Positions 1-7,302 of a stretch of 16,125 nucleotides of DNA are shown here, piece after piece. The DNA is from Desulfovibrio sp. (GTDB lineage Bacteria; Desulfobacterota; Desulfovibrionia; Desulfovibrionales; Desulfovibrionaceae). The stretch lies in NCBI RefSeq assembly GCF_019424165.1, contig NZ_JAHZAA010000026.1, positions 20,016-36,140 on the forward strand, written 5' to 3'. Positions within the stretch are counted from its first letter, which is position 1, and every line of letters starts with the position of its first letter. The position numbers were made by a program, and so were the translations under genes. Below the pieces are notes generated by a model. The model saw nothing but the letters and a program-made list of their open reading frames with translations. It did no database searches and was not told the DNA's origin.

Positions 1-695
1 TTGAGCAGCACGGCAACGTCATCGAATGCCAGCCCCTCAATACCAACTATGTGCCCAGCGGCCCCAAGCGTAAAATCACCATGGACGAGCTTATCGCCAA
101 ATTCGCCCCGGAGCCGGAGTTTTATCTCAACTCTGTCTATCCCAAAATGCAGGAAATGCAGAGGGCTGTTGACAATGGCGATGAACATCGTGAAAAAGGC
201 GAAAACTTTACCGCGGAATTTGAATACTCCCGTGCTCTCGGCATTGACGAAGACAACGTACGCGCCAACTTCGGCATTGGCCTCACATACCTTGAGCGCG
301 GCGACGCCAACAAGGCGCAGAACATTTTTGAGCGTCTGGTCAAGCTTGACGGAGCCTTTGAACCGGAACACAAGCACCTGTTCAACGACTTTGGCATCAG
401 CCTGCGCAAGAACAAAATGTTGCAGCAGTCTCTGGAGTATTACCAGCGCGCCCTGGAACTGAGCCAGAATGACGAAAACCTTTATATGAACCTTGCGCGG
501 GTGCTGCTGGAAACCAAAGATCTCAACGGTTGTGTGGACAACCTGCTCAGAGCCCTTGAACTGGCCCCCAGGCATGAACCTTCACTCAAATTTCTGGCCT
601 GGCTTATTCAAAACAAACTTGTACCCGCCGACAAGGTGGACGGAGTGCGCGCCGCCCTGCAGGCCGTAACCCAGAGCGCCGGCAGCGCCTCCTGA
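1..695 (+). CDS. TPR-repeat protein, 3' part (5' end outside window)
   Basis: The reading frame is already open at base 3 (EQHGNVIECQPLN...) and runs to a TGA at 693-695, so the gene begins upstream of the window. A GTG at 51 is an internal codon and should not be taken as the start. About the last 160 residues form roughly four tetratricopeptide helix pairs, for example around AEFEYSRALGIDEDN, GLTYLERGDANKAQNIF, LEYYQRALELSQNDENLY and CVDNLLRALELAPRHEP. TPR arrays are protein-binding scaffolds; no catalytic domain is visible in this part. The N-terminal domain that would show its role is missing. The gene ends 23 bp before recJ, so the two may be cotranscribed. I recall similar TPR proteins in Desulfovibrio genomes, but no partner or process can be assigned from sequence. 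Confidence 0.85.
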   Translation, partial: EQHGNVIECQPLNTNYVPSGPKRKITMDELIAKFAPEPEFYLNSVYPKMQEMQRAVDNGDEHREKGENFTAEFEYSRALGIDEDNVRANFGIGLTYLERGDANKAQNIFERLVKLDGAFEPEHKHLFNDFGISLRKNKMLQQSLEYYQRALELSQNDENLYMNLARVLLETKDLNGCVDNLLRALELAPRHEPSLKFLAWLIQNKLVPADKVDGVRAALQAVTQSAGSAS

Positions 696-718
696 AACAG
701 GCAGGTTCCAGAGGTTTC

Positions 719-2455
719 GTGAAAAACTGGCTTTTTCGTACGCCGCCCGCAGACGGTCCCGCCTGTCTGCCCGCTTCCTGGGCAGAAGAGCTTTCCATCT
801 CCCCTCTTCTGCTGGAGGTGCTCTGGAGGCGTGGCTTCGCGCATAAACAGGCCATCAATGCCTTTCTGGACGCCCGCCTTGACAGCCTGACCCCGCCGCA
901 CCGCTGGCCCCAACTGCCGGAAGCCGCCCAACTGCTGGCAGACGAACTGCTGGCCGGCAAAAAACTGGCTGTGTGGGGCGACTATGATGTGGATGGAATA
1001 ACCGCCTCCACCCTGGTGCTGGACGTGCTGGAAAGCCACGGCATTGAGGCTCTCTGGCATATTCCTGACCGGAGGACGGAAGGCTACGGGCTGAATGTGG
1101 CGCAAATCGACGCGCTGGCCGCACAGGGGTGCCGCATACTGCTCACTGTTGACTGCGGCATTGCCGATATAGAAGCCGTGCGCCATGCGCGGCAGATCGG
1201 CATGACCGTTGTGGTATCCGATCATCACCTGCCCCAGGAAGATCTGCCCCCGGCTCACGCCCTTTGCAATCCCCGTATGTGCGCTGAAGACTCCCTGCCC
1301 TGCCCCCATCTGGCAGGCGTGGGCGTGGCCTTTTACCTTATGGGGGCTGTTAACGCGGCTCTGGCTCCGCACACGGGCAAGCGGCACAGAATGGATCAGT
1401 GTCTTGACCTTGTAGCTTTGGGTACGCTGGCCGATATCATGCCCCTGACCAGCGAAAACCGCATTCTGGTACGTGGTGGCCTTGGTCATCTTGCCGCCGC
1501 TTCCCGCCCGGGCATAGCCGCGCTCAAGGTTGCCAGCGGCATGGACGCCAAAACACGGCTCACCAGCGGGCAGGTAAGCTTTCAGCTTGTGCCGCGCATC
1601 AATGCCGCGGGGCGCATTGGCGATGGGGGGCTGGCCCTGCGCCTTTTACGGCAAAAAGATTTTTCTGCCGCCTTGCCCCTGGCCCAGCAGCTCGATCAGC
1701 TCAATACCGAACGCAAACAGGCGGAAAATACCATCCATAACGAGGCCCGCGCCCAGGTTCTGGACATGCTCTCCCGCGAGCCAAGAGCCAGCCTTGTTCT
1801 GTACGGGCAGGACTGGCATCCGGGCATCGTGGGCATCGTGGCCTCGCGAATTGTGGAAGAATTTTACCGGCCCACCATTATCCTCTGCCAGGACCAGGGC
1901 AGCCTGAAGGGCTCCGGCCGTTCTGTGCGGGAATTTGACTTGCACGCGGGTTTATGCCAGACCGCCAACAGCCTTTCGGGGTTTGGCGGTCACAGGCTGG
2001 CCGCGGGCGTTCGTCTGCCCCTGGAGAACCTGGCCCGCTTTCGCGCGGAATTTGAAAATTTTGTTGCCCAACAGCTCGGCACCAATCCCCTCAGCCCCAG
2101 CCTGACACTGGAATGCCAGCTGGATTTCGCCCAGGCCAGCAACCAGAGCTTTCTTAAAGAACTGGAGATGCTTCAGCCTTTTGGCCCGGGCAACGCCGAA
2201 CCGGTCTTTGCCTCGCCGCCGCTTCTGGTCAAGGAGCGCTCGCCTTTGGGGCGCGGCGGTGAACATGTGCGTCTGCGCCTTCAGGACGAACAGAGCGGTC
2301 TCATCCTTACAGCCAAAGCCTGGCGCATGGCCCAAACGCTGACAACATCAATGATTGGCAAGCGCATCCGCGTAGCCTACACCCCCCGCCTTGATACCTA
2401 TAACGGCATAACGTCCGTTGACGTGGGCATCAAGGACTGGCAGCCCGCCTCCTGA
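719..2455 (+). CDS. recJ: Single-stranded-DNA-specific exonuclease RecJ
   Basis: This 578-residue protein has the full RecJ/DHH architecture and a normal family length. RecJ degrades single-stranded DNA 5' to 3' in recombination and mismatch/excision repair, in the cytoplasm, using Mn/Mg at the DHH centre. Visible motifs are GDYDVDG (residues 87-93), VDCG (144-147), SDHH (167-170), and LGTLADI (234-240). The DHHA1 part follows with HPGIVGIVASRI (367-378), GSGRS (398-402) and GFGGH (421-425), then a C-terminal OB-like region. The start is GTG at 719, preceded by AGAGG at suitable spacing, and it lies 23 bp after the TPR gene. No motif is missing. An inverted repeat at 2475-2514 follows the stop. 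Confidence 0.96.
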   Translation: MKNWLFRTPPADGPACLPASWAEELSISPLLLEVLWRRGFAHKQAINAFLDARLDSLTPPHRWPQLPEAAQLLADELLAGKKLAVWGDYDVDGITASTLVLDVLESHGIEALWHIPDRRTEGYGLNVAQIDALAAQGCRILLTVDCGIADIEAVRHARQIGMTVVVSDHHLPQEDLPPAHALCNPRMCAEDSLPCPHLAGVGVAFYLMGAVNAALAPHTGKRHRMDQCLDLVALGTLADIMPLTSENRILVRGGLGHLAAASRPGIAALKVASGMDAKTRLTSGQVSFQLVPRINAAGRIGDGGLALRLLRQKDFSAALPLAQQLDQLNTERKQAENTIHNEARAQVLDMLSREPRASLVLYGQDWHPGIVGIVASRIVEEFYRPTIILCQDQGSLKGSGRSVREFDLHAGLCQTANSLSGFGGHRLAAGVRLPLENLARFRAEFENFVAQQLGTNPLSPSLTLECQLDFAQASNQSFLKELEMLQPFGPGNAEPVFASPPLLVKERSPLGRGGEHVRLRLQDEQSGLILTAKAWRMAQTLTTSMIGKRIRVAYTPRLDTYNGITSVDVGIKDWQPAS

Positions 2456-2474
2456 TCATCGTCAACAGATGATC

Positions 2475-2514
2475 GTGACAGACAGCGGGCGGTAAAAAGC
2501 TTTCTGTCTGTCAC
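2475..2514 (+). terminator. 11-bp inverted repeat after recJ, likely terminator
   Basis: GTGACAGACAG (2475-2485) and CTGTCTGTCAC (2504-2514) are perfect reverse complements around an 18-base loop, 20 bp past the recJ stop. Only a weak T-rich stretch (AATTTT) follows, so it may be an imperfect intrinsic terminator or an RNA-stability hairpin. An operator role is also possible. Confidence 0.5.
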
Positions 2515-2663
2515 ACAATTTTCGCCTTTCCATATTTTCCCACTGTACAGCCTGCCGGATTTTTTCGGCATGAGGTCTTTTATTTCGCGGTATGCTCACC
2601 GTCGGGGACGGAAAAACATTGTCATTGCTAACAATTCATTTTAGCATTCTGGTAGCATCGATA

Positions 2664-2680
2664 TACTATGGGGTATAGTA
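2664..2680 (+). promoter_or_regulatory. Ribosome binding site inside a small hairpin before the diguanylate cyclase
   Basis: TACTAT (2664-2669) and ATAGTA (2675-2680) are perfect reverse complements flanking GGGGT, and the ATG follows immediately. The GGGG is the only Shine-Dalgarno-like sequence for this start, so it would sit in the loop of a 6-bp AU-rich hairpin. Whether the hairpin affects translation is inference; the stem is weak. Confidence 0.35.
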
Positions 2681-3877
2681 ATGCTTCAAAGTCAATACAA
2701 AAAACGGACAAGCAGCAAGCCTGTTTCCAAACCGCTGTTCGGAACAGAGCGGAAAATATTGCTGTTGGTCATAACATCTATATTTTCCACAGCATTATTC
2801 ACTGTTTTTGTTTTCCACCACTATCTTTCCTCTGACCTCAATTACAGGATACTGAGTCGCTCTGATGCCATTTTTTCCCTGTTGTTAAGCCGTATTCCGC
2901 CTCAAAGCGTCACCGACATCGATACGCCTGACGACAGTCACGAAATCGTATACAAGCGGGTGCAGACCCTTCTTGATGGGGTGCGTAAGACCACGGCCGT
3001 GCGCTACCTGTATACAGCAAAGCGTAACGCCGATGGCCGGGCCATCTATGTTGTTGACGGGCTACCGTCTGGTTCTGAAGATTTTCGCCAGGCGGGAAAC
3101 CTCATTGAGGACGAAGTGGCGCCCGTGGCAAATATCTGCCTTGACGGGCAGTCATTCCTTGGAACAAAGGTAATGGACACCTCCTGGGGCAAAATCATTC
3201 CTGCCTGTGAACCCATCAAACTTAACGGCATTACAGTCGGCGCGCTGATTATCGAGTTTGACGTCAACTCCTTTGCTGAAAGCGCACGGCGCTCATCATT
3301 GATCTGCCTGGCCTTTTCCATTGGCTTTGCCATGGCGGCGGCTACAGTCACCACATGGCTTTTACGGAAACTTTCCGTGCCGCTTTACAGAAAACTGGCC
3401 TATACCGATCTGCTTACGGGAACACTCAACCGCAATGCCTTTGAAGAAAGAATTCGCGAAATAGATGAAAAAAAACAGCAAAATGGCCTGATGATACTGA
3501 CCTGTGACATCAATATGCTCAAAACAGTCAATGATCAGGGCGGACATGCGGCCGGTGACTCTCATATCTGTGCTCTGGCCCGCCTGCTGGAAAACCATCT
3601 CATAACATTTGGAAAAACATACCGCATCGGCGGGGATGAATTCGCTTCGCTACTGTACAACCTTGCGCCAGAGAAGCTGGAAGAGAAAATGAAAAACCTG
3701 TTTTCTCTCACACAAAAAATGCAGATCTGCGGTTTTCGCCTTGAATTCGCTTACGGAATGGCCCAGTTTGATTCCAGGCAGGACAAGGATGTGCAAAACA
3801 CGCTGAAACGCGCGGATGCCAGAATGTACGCACACAAGAGCCTGCTCAAGCAAACGGAAAGCAATACCCTTTCATAA
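2681..3877 (+). CDS. Membrane-bound diguanylate cyclase with periplasmic Cache-like sensor (GGDEF)
   Basis: This 398-residue inner-membrane protein should make cyclic di-GMP from two GTP. A first membrane segment spans about residues 25-47. A periplasmic region (about 48-205) with RYLYTAKRNADGRAIYVVDG and GALIIEFDV looks like a Cache-type ligand sensor. A second membrane segment lies at about 206-228, and a GGDEF domain covers about 235-390. The active-site signature is intact as GGDEF (317-321). The expected metal/GTP residues are present: D276, N284 and D293 in CDINMLKTVND...GHAAGD. The inhibitory RxxD I-site normally just before GGDEF is absent (ITFG at 308-311), so product feedback through this site is unlikely. 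It stands alone between recJ and the convergent regulator. The ligand cannot be told. Confidence 0.93.
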   Translation: MLQSQYKKRTSSKPVSKPLFGTERKILLLVITSIFSTALFTVFVFHHYLSSDLNYRILSRSDAIFSLLLSRIPPQSVTDIDTPDDSHEIVYKRVQTLLDGVRKTTAVRYLYTAKRNADGRAIYVVDGLPSGSEDFRQAGNLIEDEVAPVANICLDGQSFLGTKVMDTSWGKIIPACEPIKLNGITVGALIIEFDVNSFAESARRSSLICLAFSIGFAMAAATVTTWLLRKLSVPLYRKLAYTDLLTGTLNRNAFEERIREIDEKKQQNGLMILTCDINMLKTVNDQGGHAAGDSHICALARLLENHLITFGKTYRIGGDEFASLLYNLAPEKLEEKMKNLFSLTQKMQICGFRLEFAYGMAQFDSRQDKDVQNTLKRADARMYAHKSLLKQTESNTLS

Positions 3878-3968
3878 TGTCAGGAGCGCTTTTCGGGCTA
3901 GCGAGGCACAGATATTTTTGCCGGAAACAATCACATAAAAAATTGGGATGAAAAAGCAGGGCGGCACA

Positions 3969-4018
3969 CCTGATAACAACTGCCCCGCAGGCATGCCTGC
4001 GGGGCAGTTGTTATCAGG
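3969..4018. terminator. 50-bp perfect palindrome between convergent genes
   Basis: From CCTGATAACAACTG at 3969 to CAGTTGTTATCAGG ending at 4018, the 50 bases equal their own reverse complement, centred on GGCATGCC with no spacer. It lies between the ends of the diguanylate cyclase (+) and the Crp/Fnr-family gene (-), 17 bp past the latter's stop. It lacks a T-run on either side. The most likely role is a bidirectional transcription or mRNA 3'-end hairpin; a protein-binding or repeat function is not excluded. Confidence 0.6.
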
Positions 4019-4035
4019 CGAACAGTCAGTGAAGC

Positions 4036-4719
4036 TCAGGCCAAAGGCGGCACGATGTGCGCCTCTTCAAAAAAAACAGATGGTTGCAGAATGACAATTT
4101 CATCGCTGTTTTTATCAAAATCCCACAAGCCCTGATCCTGGGCCTGACGCATAACCTTGTAAAGCGAAATGCGGTGCATACCAAGCAGATCGGCCATCTC
4201 CCGATACGAAAGATCCCGTCTGGCCCGCAAGGGCGCAGACTCGGGAACAAGGCGTGAAGCAAGATATTTGCACACCCTGGTCAGTTGGGATTCCAGACTC
4301 AGAGATACCAGATGCTGCGAAAGCAGCGTCACCTTGGTTGCATAGCTCTGACAAAGATTGAGCAACAGTTCGGGCTGCTCCTTGCCGAGTCTTTTCACGT
4401 CCTGCATGGTAAAAGCGTGCAGATAGCAGTTTTCCATGCATTCATGATAAAATCTGGCGTCTCCTGTCCTGATAAGGCTTTTTTCTTGATTGTCTTCAAA
4501 AAGCGGCGTTTCATTAAAGCAGCAGCCGTCGCCCAGATACCAGAGGGTTTTTTCGCCCCCATCGGCCGCCAGGGCCACCAGGCGAACCCTGCCGCTGACC
4601 AGAAAATACATCCGCGCAGTGTCGTCCGCGAATTTATAGCCTTTTTTCCACAAGCGCGGCCTGCCAGCAACGACATCACGCCAGCATTCGTTATGCTTGA
4701 CCAATTCTGTAAAAGACAC
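4036..4719 (-). CDS. Crp/Fnr-family transcriptional regulator (CprK-like in outline)
   Basis: From a GTG at 4719 this is 227 residues, the usual length for the family. AAGGGG sits six bases before that GTG, so I prefer it to the TTG at 4788, which has no good ribosome site and adds 23 residues of unlike character. Residues about 25-110 form the effector-binding beta-roll (YFLVSGRVRL, GEKTLWYLGDG). A long helix follows at about 115-145, then a winged helix-turn-helix (about 168-200; SYREMADLLGMHRISLYKVM). There is no Fe-S cysteine cluster at the N-terminus. The phrases FLVSGRVRL and TKVTLLSQHLVS resemble CprK, which senses chlorinated aromatics; that likeness is from memory. It is divergent from the arylsulfotransferase gene and is the best candidate for the shared TGTTGCA-N3-ACAACA sites, which is inference. 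Confidence 0.9.
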   Translation of the reverse strand: MSFTELVKHNECWRDVVAGRPRLWKKGYKFADDTARMYFLVSGRVRLVALAADGGEKTLWYLGDGCCFNETPLFEDNQEKSLIRTGDARFYHECMENCYLHAFTMQDVKRLGKEQPELLLNLCQSYATKVTLLSQHLVSLSLESQLTRVCKYLASRLVPESAPLRARRDLSYREMADLLGMHRISLYKVMRQAQDQGLWDFDKNSDEIVILQPSVFFEEAHIVPPLA

Positions 4720-4876
4720 GGCATTCCCCTTATAGAAAGAGGTTATATTCCTGCCAGACGTTGACCGGATAAAAAAACGGCATGGCAAGCCGTCTGACCA
4801 ATGAAAGCGTGCCTCTCAGGCAGTACCGGGGATGCCCGCCGGGCAAGCCTCCCTTGCTGACAGCAAAACTCGCCAC

Positions 4877-4902
4877 AAAAAGAGCACGCGTTTTCCGCGT
4901 GC
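4877..4902 (-). terminator. Intrinsic-terminator-like hairpin, minus strand, upstream of regulator gene
   Basis: On the minus strand GCACGCG (4902-4896), loop GAAAA, CGCGTGC (4890-4884) is followed by TCTTTTTG. This has the stem plus T-run form of a Rho-independent terminator. It lies about 160 bp before the regulator's start, so it would end either a short minus-strand RNA or the leader of the regulator's own transcript. I cannot distinguish these. Confidence 0.5.
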
Positions 4903-5076
4903 ATCACGTTTTGCCGGCTTCAAACTTCATGCTGGTACAGCATTTTTTTCACGAACACCGAGAACCCACGCCGTTCTTGAGAAACTTATCTCATGGTCGT
5001 TCTGCCGTCCACCGCCAACAGGGTAAAAAAGTATTATTTTCGATGCGCCAAACTAGCGCGCTCTTTTTGTGAATAT

Positions 5077-5092
5077 TGTTGCAATGACAACA
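5077..5092 (+). promoter_or_regulatory. Operator-like palindrome 1 (TGTTGCA-N3-ACAACA), arylsulfotransferase promoter
   Basis: TGTTGCAATGACAACA is an interrupted palindrome (TGTTG-N6-CAACA) of the size and symmetry bound by Crp/Fnr dimers. The same 13 fixed positions recur before the porin and the MFS gene. Its centre is 41.5 bp from the start site predicted by the -10-like TACCAT at 5114-5119, the classic class II activator position. The bound protein is inferred to be the product of the gene at 4036-4719. Confidence 0.65.
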
Positions 5093-5203
5093 TTTTCCGC
5101 CGTCTCCAAGGGCTACCATGCATTTTACCGACTCTCTGCCCGCATCAGCCAAGGCAATACGGCCAGATTGTGCAAAAAAACGCCCGACCAAAAGGAGGTT
5201 CCT

Positions 5204-6652
5204 ATGGGCCACCCGACTATCTACCCTACCGGTGTCACGGTTTACAACCCTGAAAAAGCCTGGAGCGGCTTTACGATCATTCAGGCTCCCGACAACGGCG
5301 CTTTGCTGCTGGGCATGAACGGCCACGAAATCCGCATGTGGAAAGACGTGCACGGCTTCCCCAACAAGATGTTCCCCGGGGGCATGCTCATGGGCAGCAC
5401 CGGCACCCGCCACCCCAAGCATGGCCTTCAGGACCAGCTTGACCTCGTGCAGATTGACTGGGACGGCAATATCGTATGGAAATTTGACCGCGCAGAATTT
5501 ATCGAGGATCCGGGCATGGAAGGCCGCTGGATGGCCCGCCAGCACCACGACTTCCAGCGCGAAGGCAGCTCCACCGGCTATTACGCGCCCGGCCAGGAAC
5601 CCAAAATCGACTCCGGCAACACGCTGGTCCTTTGCCATAAAAACACAGTCAACCCTTATATCAGCGACAAAATGCTGGTCGATGACGTTATCTATGAAGT
5701 GACATGGGACGGCGACATTGTATGGGAGTGGAACTGCGCCGACCACGCTGAAGAGATGGGCTTTACCGAAGCCGCCCGCAACGCCATGTGCCGTGACCCC
5801 AACTTCCGCGGCGGAACCATTATGGAAAACGCCCCCGGTGTGGGCGACTGGATGCACGTCAACTCCATGTCCACCCTTGGACCCAACAAGTGGTTTGACG
5901 CCGGTGATGCGCGCTTCCACCCCGACAATATCATCATTGACGGCCGTGAAACCAATATCATCCTTATTCTCGACAAAAAAACCGGTAAAATCGTCTGGCA
6001 GCTCGGCCCGGATTACGACCGTACCCCCGAAGAAAAAGCTATCGGCTGGATTATCGGCCAGCACCATGCCCACATGATCCCCCGCGGTCTGCCGGGCGAA
6101 GGCAATATCCTTGTGTACGACAACGGCGGCTGGGGCGGTTACGGCAACCCCAATCCCGGTGCACCCCATGGCGTAAAGGCCGCCCAGCGCGACTATTCCC
6201 GCGTGCTCGAAATCGACCCCGTGGCCATGAAGATTGTGTGGCAGTACACGCCGCATGAAGCGGGCTTCCTCGTTCCCCTGGACGCCTACCGCTTTTACAG
6301 CCCCTTCATCAGCTCGGCCCAGCGCCTGCCCAACGGCAACACCCTCATCTGCGAAGGTTCTGACGGACGCGTATTTGAAGTGACGGCTGAACACGAAATC
6401 GTGTGGGAATACATCTGCCCCTACAAGGGTCACATCAGCCTGCCCATGAACTGGGTTTACCGCGCCTACCGGCTGCCCTACTCCTGGGTTCCCCAGGCTG
6501 AAGTGCCGGAAGAAAAGGCCATTGAACCCCTGAGCGTTAAAGACTTCCGCGTGCCTGGTGCTGCCCCCTTCGGCGCCATGTCTACCGTCAAGGTTGAAGG
6601 CACTGTCGGCTACTACAGCGGCGCGGGACACTGCGTGGCCGCCACCGAATAA
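5204..6652 (+). CDS. Arylsulfotransferase (ASST/AssT)-like beta-propeller protein
   Basis: This 482-residue protein belongs, by its pattern, to the PAPS-independent arylsulfate sulfotransferases, which move a sulfuryl group from a phenolic sulfate to another acceptor through a sulfo-histidine. The start is ATG 5204, with a near-ideal AAAGGAGG seven bases upstream. Propeller-blade repeats ending in an I/V-VW strand are visible: DWDGNIVWKFD (85-95), WDGDIVWEWN (168-177), TGKIVWQLG (260-268), AMKIVWQYTP (341-350) and EHEIVWEYIC (396-405). Candidate active-site segments are RQHHDF (112-117), DWMHVNS (215-221), GQHHAHMIPRG (285-295) and YKGH (407-410). Which histidine is catalytic cannot be fixed here. 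No signal peptide is seen, unlike periplasmic E. coli AssT, so a cytoplasmic site is likely. It is a single-gene unit closed by the terminator at 6682. Confidence 0.85.
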   Translation: MGHPTIYPTGVTVYNPEKAWSGFTIIQAPDNGALLLGMNGHEIRMWKDVHGFPNKMFPGGMLMGSTGTRHPKHGLQDQLDLVQIDWDGNIVWKFDRAEFIEDPGMEGRWMARQHHDFQREGSSTGYYAPGQEPKIDSGNTLVLCHKNTVNPYISDKMLVDDVIYEVTWDGDIVWEWNCADHAEEMGFTEAARNAMCRDPNFRGGTIMENAPGVGDWMHVNSMSTLGPNKWFDAGDARFHPDNIIIDGRETNIILILDKKTGKIVWQLGPDYDRTPEEKAIGWIIGQHHAHMIPRGLPGEGNILVYDNGGWGGYGNPNPGAPHGVKAAQRDYSRVLEIDPVAMKIVWQYTPHEAGFLVPLDAYRFYSPFISSAQRLPNGNTLICEGSDGRVFEVTAEHEIVWEYICPYKGHISLPMNWVYRAYRLPYSWVPQAEVPEEKAIEPLSVKDFRVPGAAPFGAMSTVKVEGTVGYYSGAGHCVAATE

Positions 6653-6681
6653 GCATCATCGTTTCGCCACCCTCTCCATGA

Positions 6682-6724
6682 CCATAAGGCCCCGGAATCT
6701 GCCGCCGGGGCCTTATGGCTTTTA
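6682..6724 (+). terminator. Rho-independent terminator of the arylsulfotransferase gene
   Basis: CCATAAGGCCCCGG (6682-6695) and CCGGGGCCTTATGG (6705-6718) form a perfect 14-bp stem with a nine-base loop, followed by CTTTTAT. It lies 29 bp after the stop codon. Confidence 0.9.
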
Positions 6725-7206
6725 TGGCGCACAGGCACACCAGCGTATAGCGTGCCTTCTTCATCCGTAAAAACCCGTTCGAGCAACGGCCCAAGCTGCA
6801 TTTACCGGCAGCACAGGCGGGGTGTCCACAGCCCGTCCAGGGCATTTAACGTTTCAAATCATGCCTGTCTCATGCCCGAGACGTTTGCAACACAGCGGGT
6901 CTACACCGTATTTTGCTATCCATTGTCCAGATCCCCGGCCGATTTCGCTGATAACATTGCACGGCGGCGCGGAGGCTGCCCCGAACGAAGAGGGGAAGGC
7001 CCCGCAGCCTGCGCCGCGCAGTTCTCGTGACTGCATGCCAACTGAAATTTCTGGAAATGTTCCGTTGGAAATGCAGGGAGGTCGGAAGCGTGCAGCTTCT
7101 GACAGGCCCCTGCCGTCTACTGCGCAGACTGCCCAAATGGCAACAATGAGAGCATTGCAAACTTTGCCCGCCAATCAGCCCCCCCCCGCATAGCGGGCGG
7201 TTTTTT
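6725..7206 (+). ncRNA. Possible structured noncoding transcript ending in its own terminator
   Basis: Between the arylsulfotransferase terminator and the porin terminator lie about 480 bases with no credible protein gene: open frames here are proline/arginine rich without ribosome sites. Yet the plus strand ends with its own terminator at 7185-7206. Several stems are visible. GGCGC plus AGGCTGC near 6967-6980 pairs with GCAGCCTGCGCC near 7004-7015 around a two-base bulge. GTCGGAAGC/GCTTCTGAC near 7081-7103 closes a five-base loop. CAATG-AGAG-CATTG lies near 7144-7157. No known RNA family (RNase P, 6S, tmRNA, common riboswitches) was recognised, and no strong promoter is visible. It may equally be decayed sequence. 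Confidence 0.3.
7166..7206 (+). terminator. Plus-strand terminator, source transcript unknown
   Basis: CCCGC (7185-7189) pairs with GCGGG (7193-7197), or alternatively GCCCGC (7166-7171) with GCGGGC (7193-7198); GG and six Ts follow. It points the same way as the arylsulfotransferase gene, but that gene already has a terminator 480 bp earlier. Confidence 0.6.
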
Positions 7207-7247
7207 GCTTTGCGCGCTGGCGCGTTCAACGGGCTAAAGCCATACTG

Positions 7248-7276
7248 AAAAAGGGCAGCGGAAAACTCCGCTGCCC
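7248..7276 (-). terminator. Rho-independent terminator of the porin gene
   Basis: On the minus strand GGGCAGCGGA, loop GTTT, TCCGCTGCCC form a perfect 10-bp stem followed by TTTTT. It begins 27 bp past the porin stop. Confidence 0.9.
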
Positions 7277-7302
7277 CAAGAACTGGATGCGTGGCAATGA
7301 AA

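Larger units (their letters stand above)
4720..5203. other. Divergent intergenic region between regulator and arylsulfotransferase genes
   Basis: This 484-bp stretch carries no convincing gene. It holds a minus-strand terminator-like hairpin (4877-4902), a TTTGTGAA element (5066-5073), the operator-like palindrome at 5077-5092, and a plausible -10 at 5114-5119. The short hairpin TGCCT-CTC-AGGCA near 4808-4820 has no recognised role. Frames across this region (for example an in-frame GTG at 5069) lack ribosome sites and overlap the operator. Confidence 0.7.

Noticed and set aside
608..1489. 293-codon minus-strand frame across recJ
   Set aside because: It is antisense to intact RecJ motifs and has no recognisable domain.
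4720..4788. Longer start (TTG 4788) for the Crp/Fnr-family gene
   Set aside because: TTG is weak, no ribosome site precedes it, and GTG 4719 has AAGGGG at ideal spacing and gives the normal family length.
4800..4880. CCTCTCAGGCA resembling part of a glycine riboswitch, tempting because of the nearby H and Lpd-like genes
   Set aside because: The partner GGAGAG strand and the rest of the aptamer are missing; the match is a simple TGCCT/AGGCA hairpin.
5069..5203. Upstream GTG start at 5069 for the arylsulfotransferase
   Set aside because: It overlaps the operator and the predicted promoter, and the ATG at 5204 has a near-perfect Shine-Dalgarno sequence.
4991..6631. 546-codon open frame on the minus strand opposite the arylsulfotransferase
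   Set aside because: It is rich in His/Ala/Val/Gly without family motifs, has no ribosome site and mirrors the strongly supported plus-strand gene; it is a codon-bias shadow in GC-rich DNA.
6752..7193. Short plus-strand open frames of up to 123 codons
   Set aside because: They are rich in Pro/Arg/Ser, overlap each other in different frames, and have no ribosome sites or domains.
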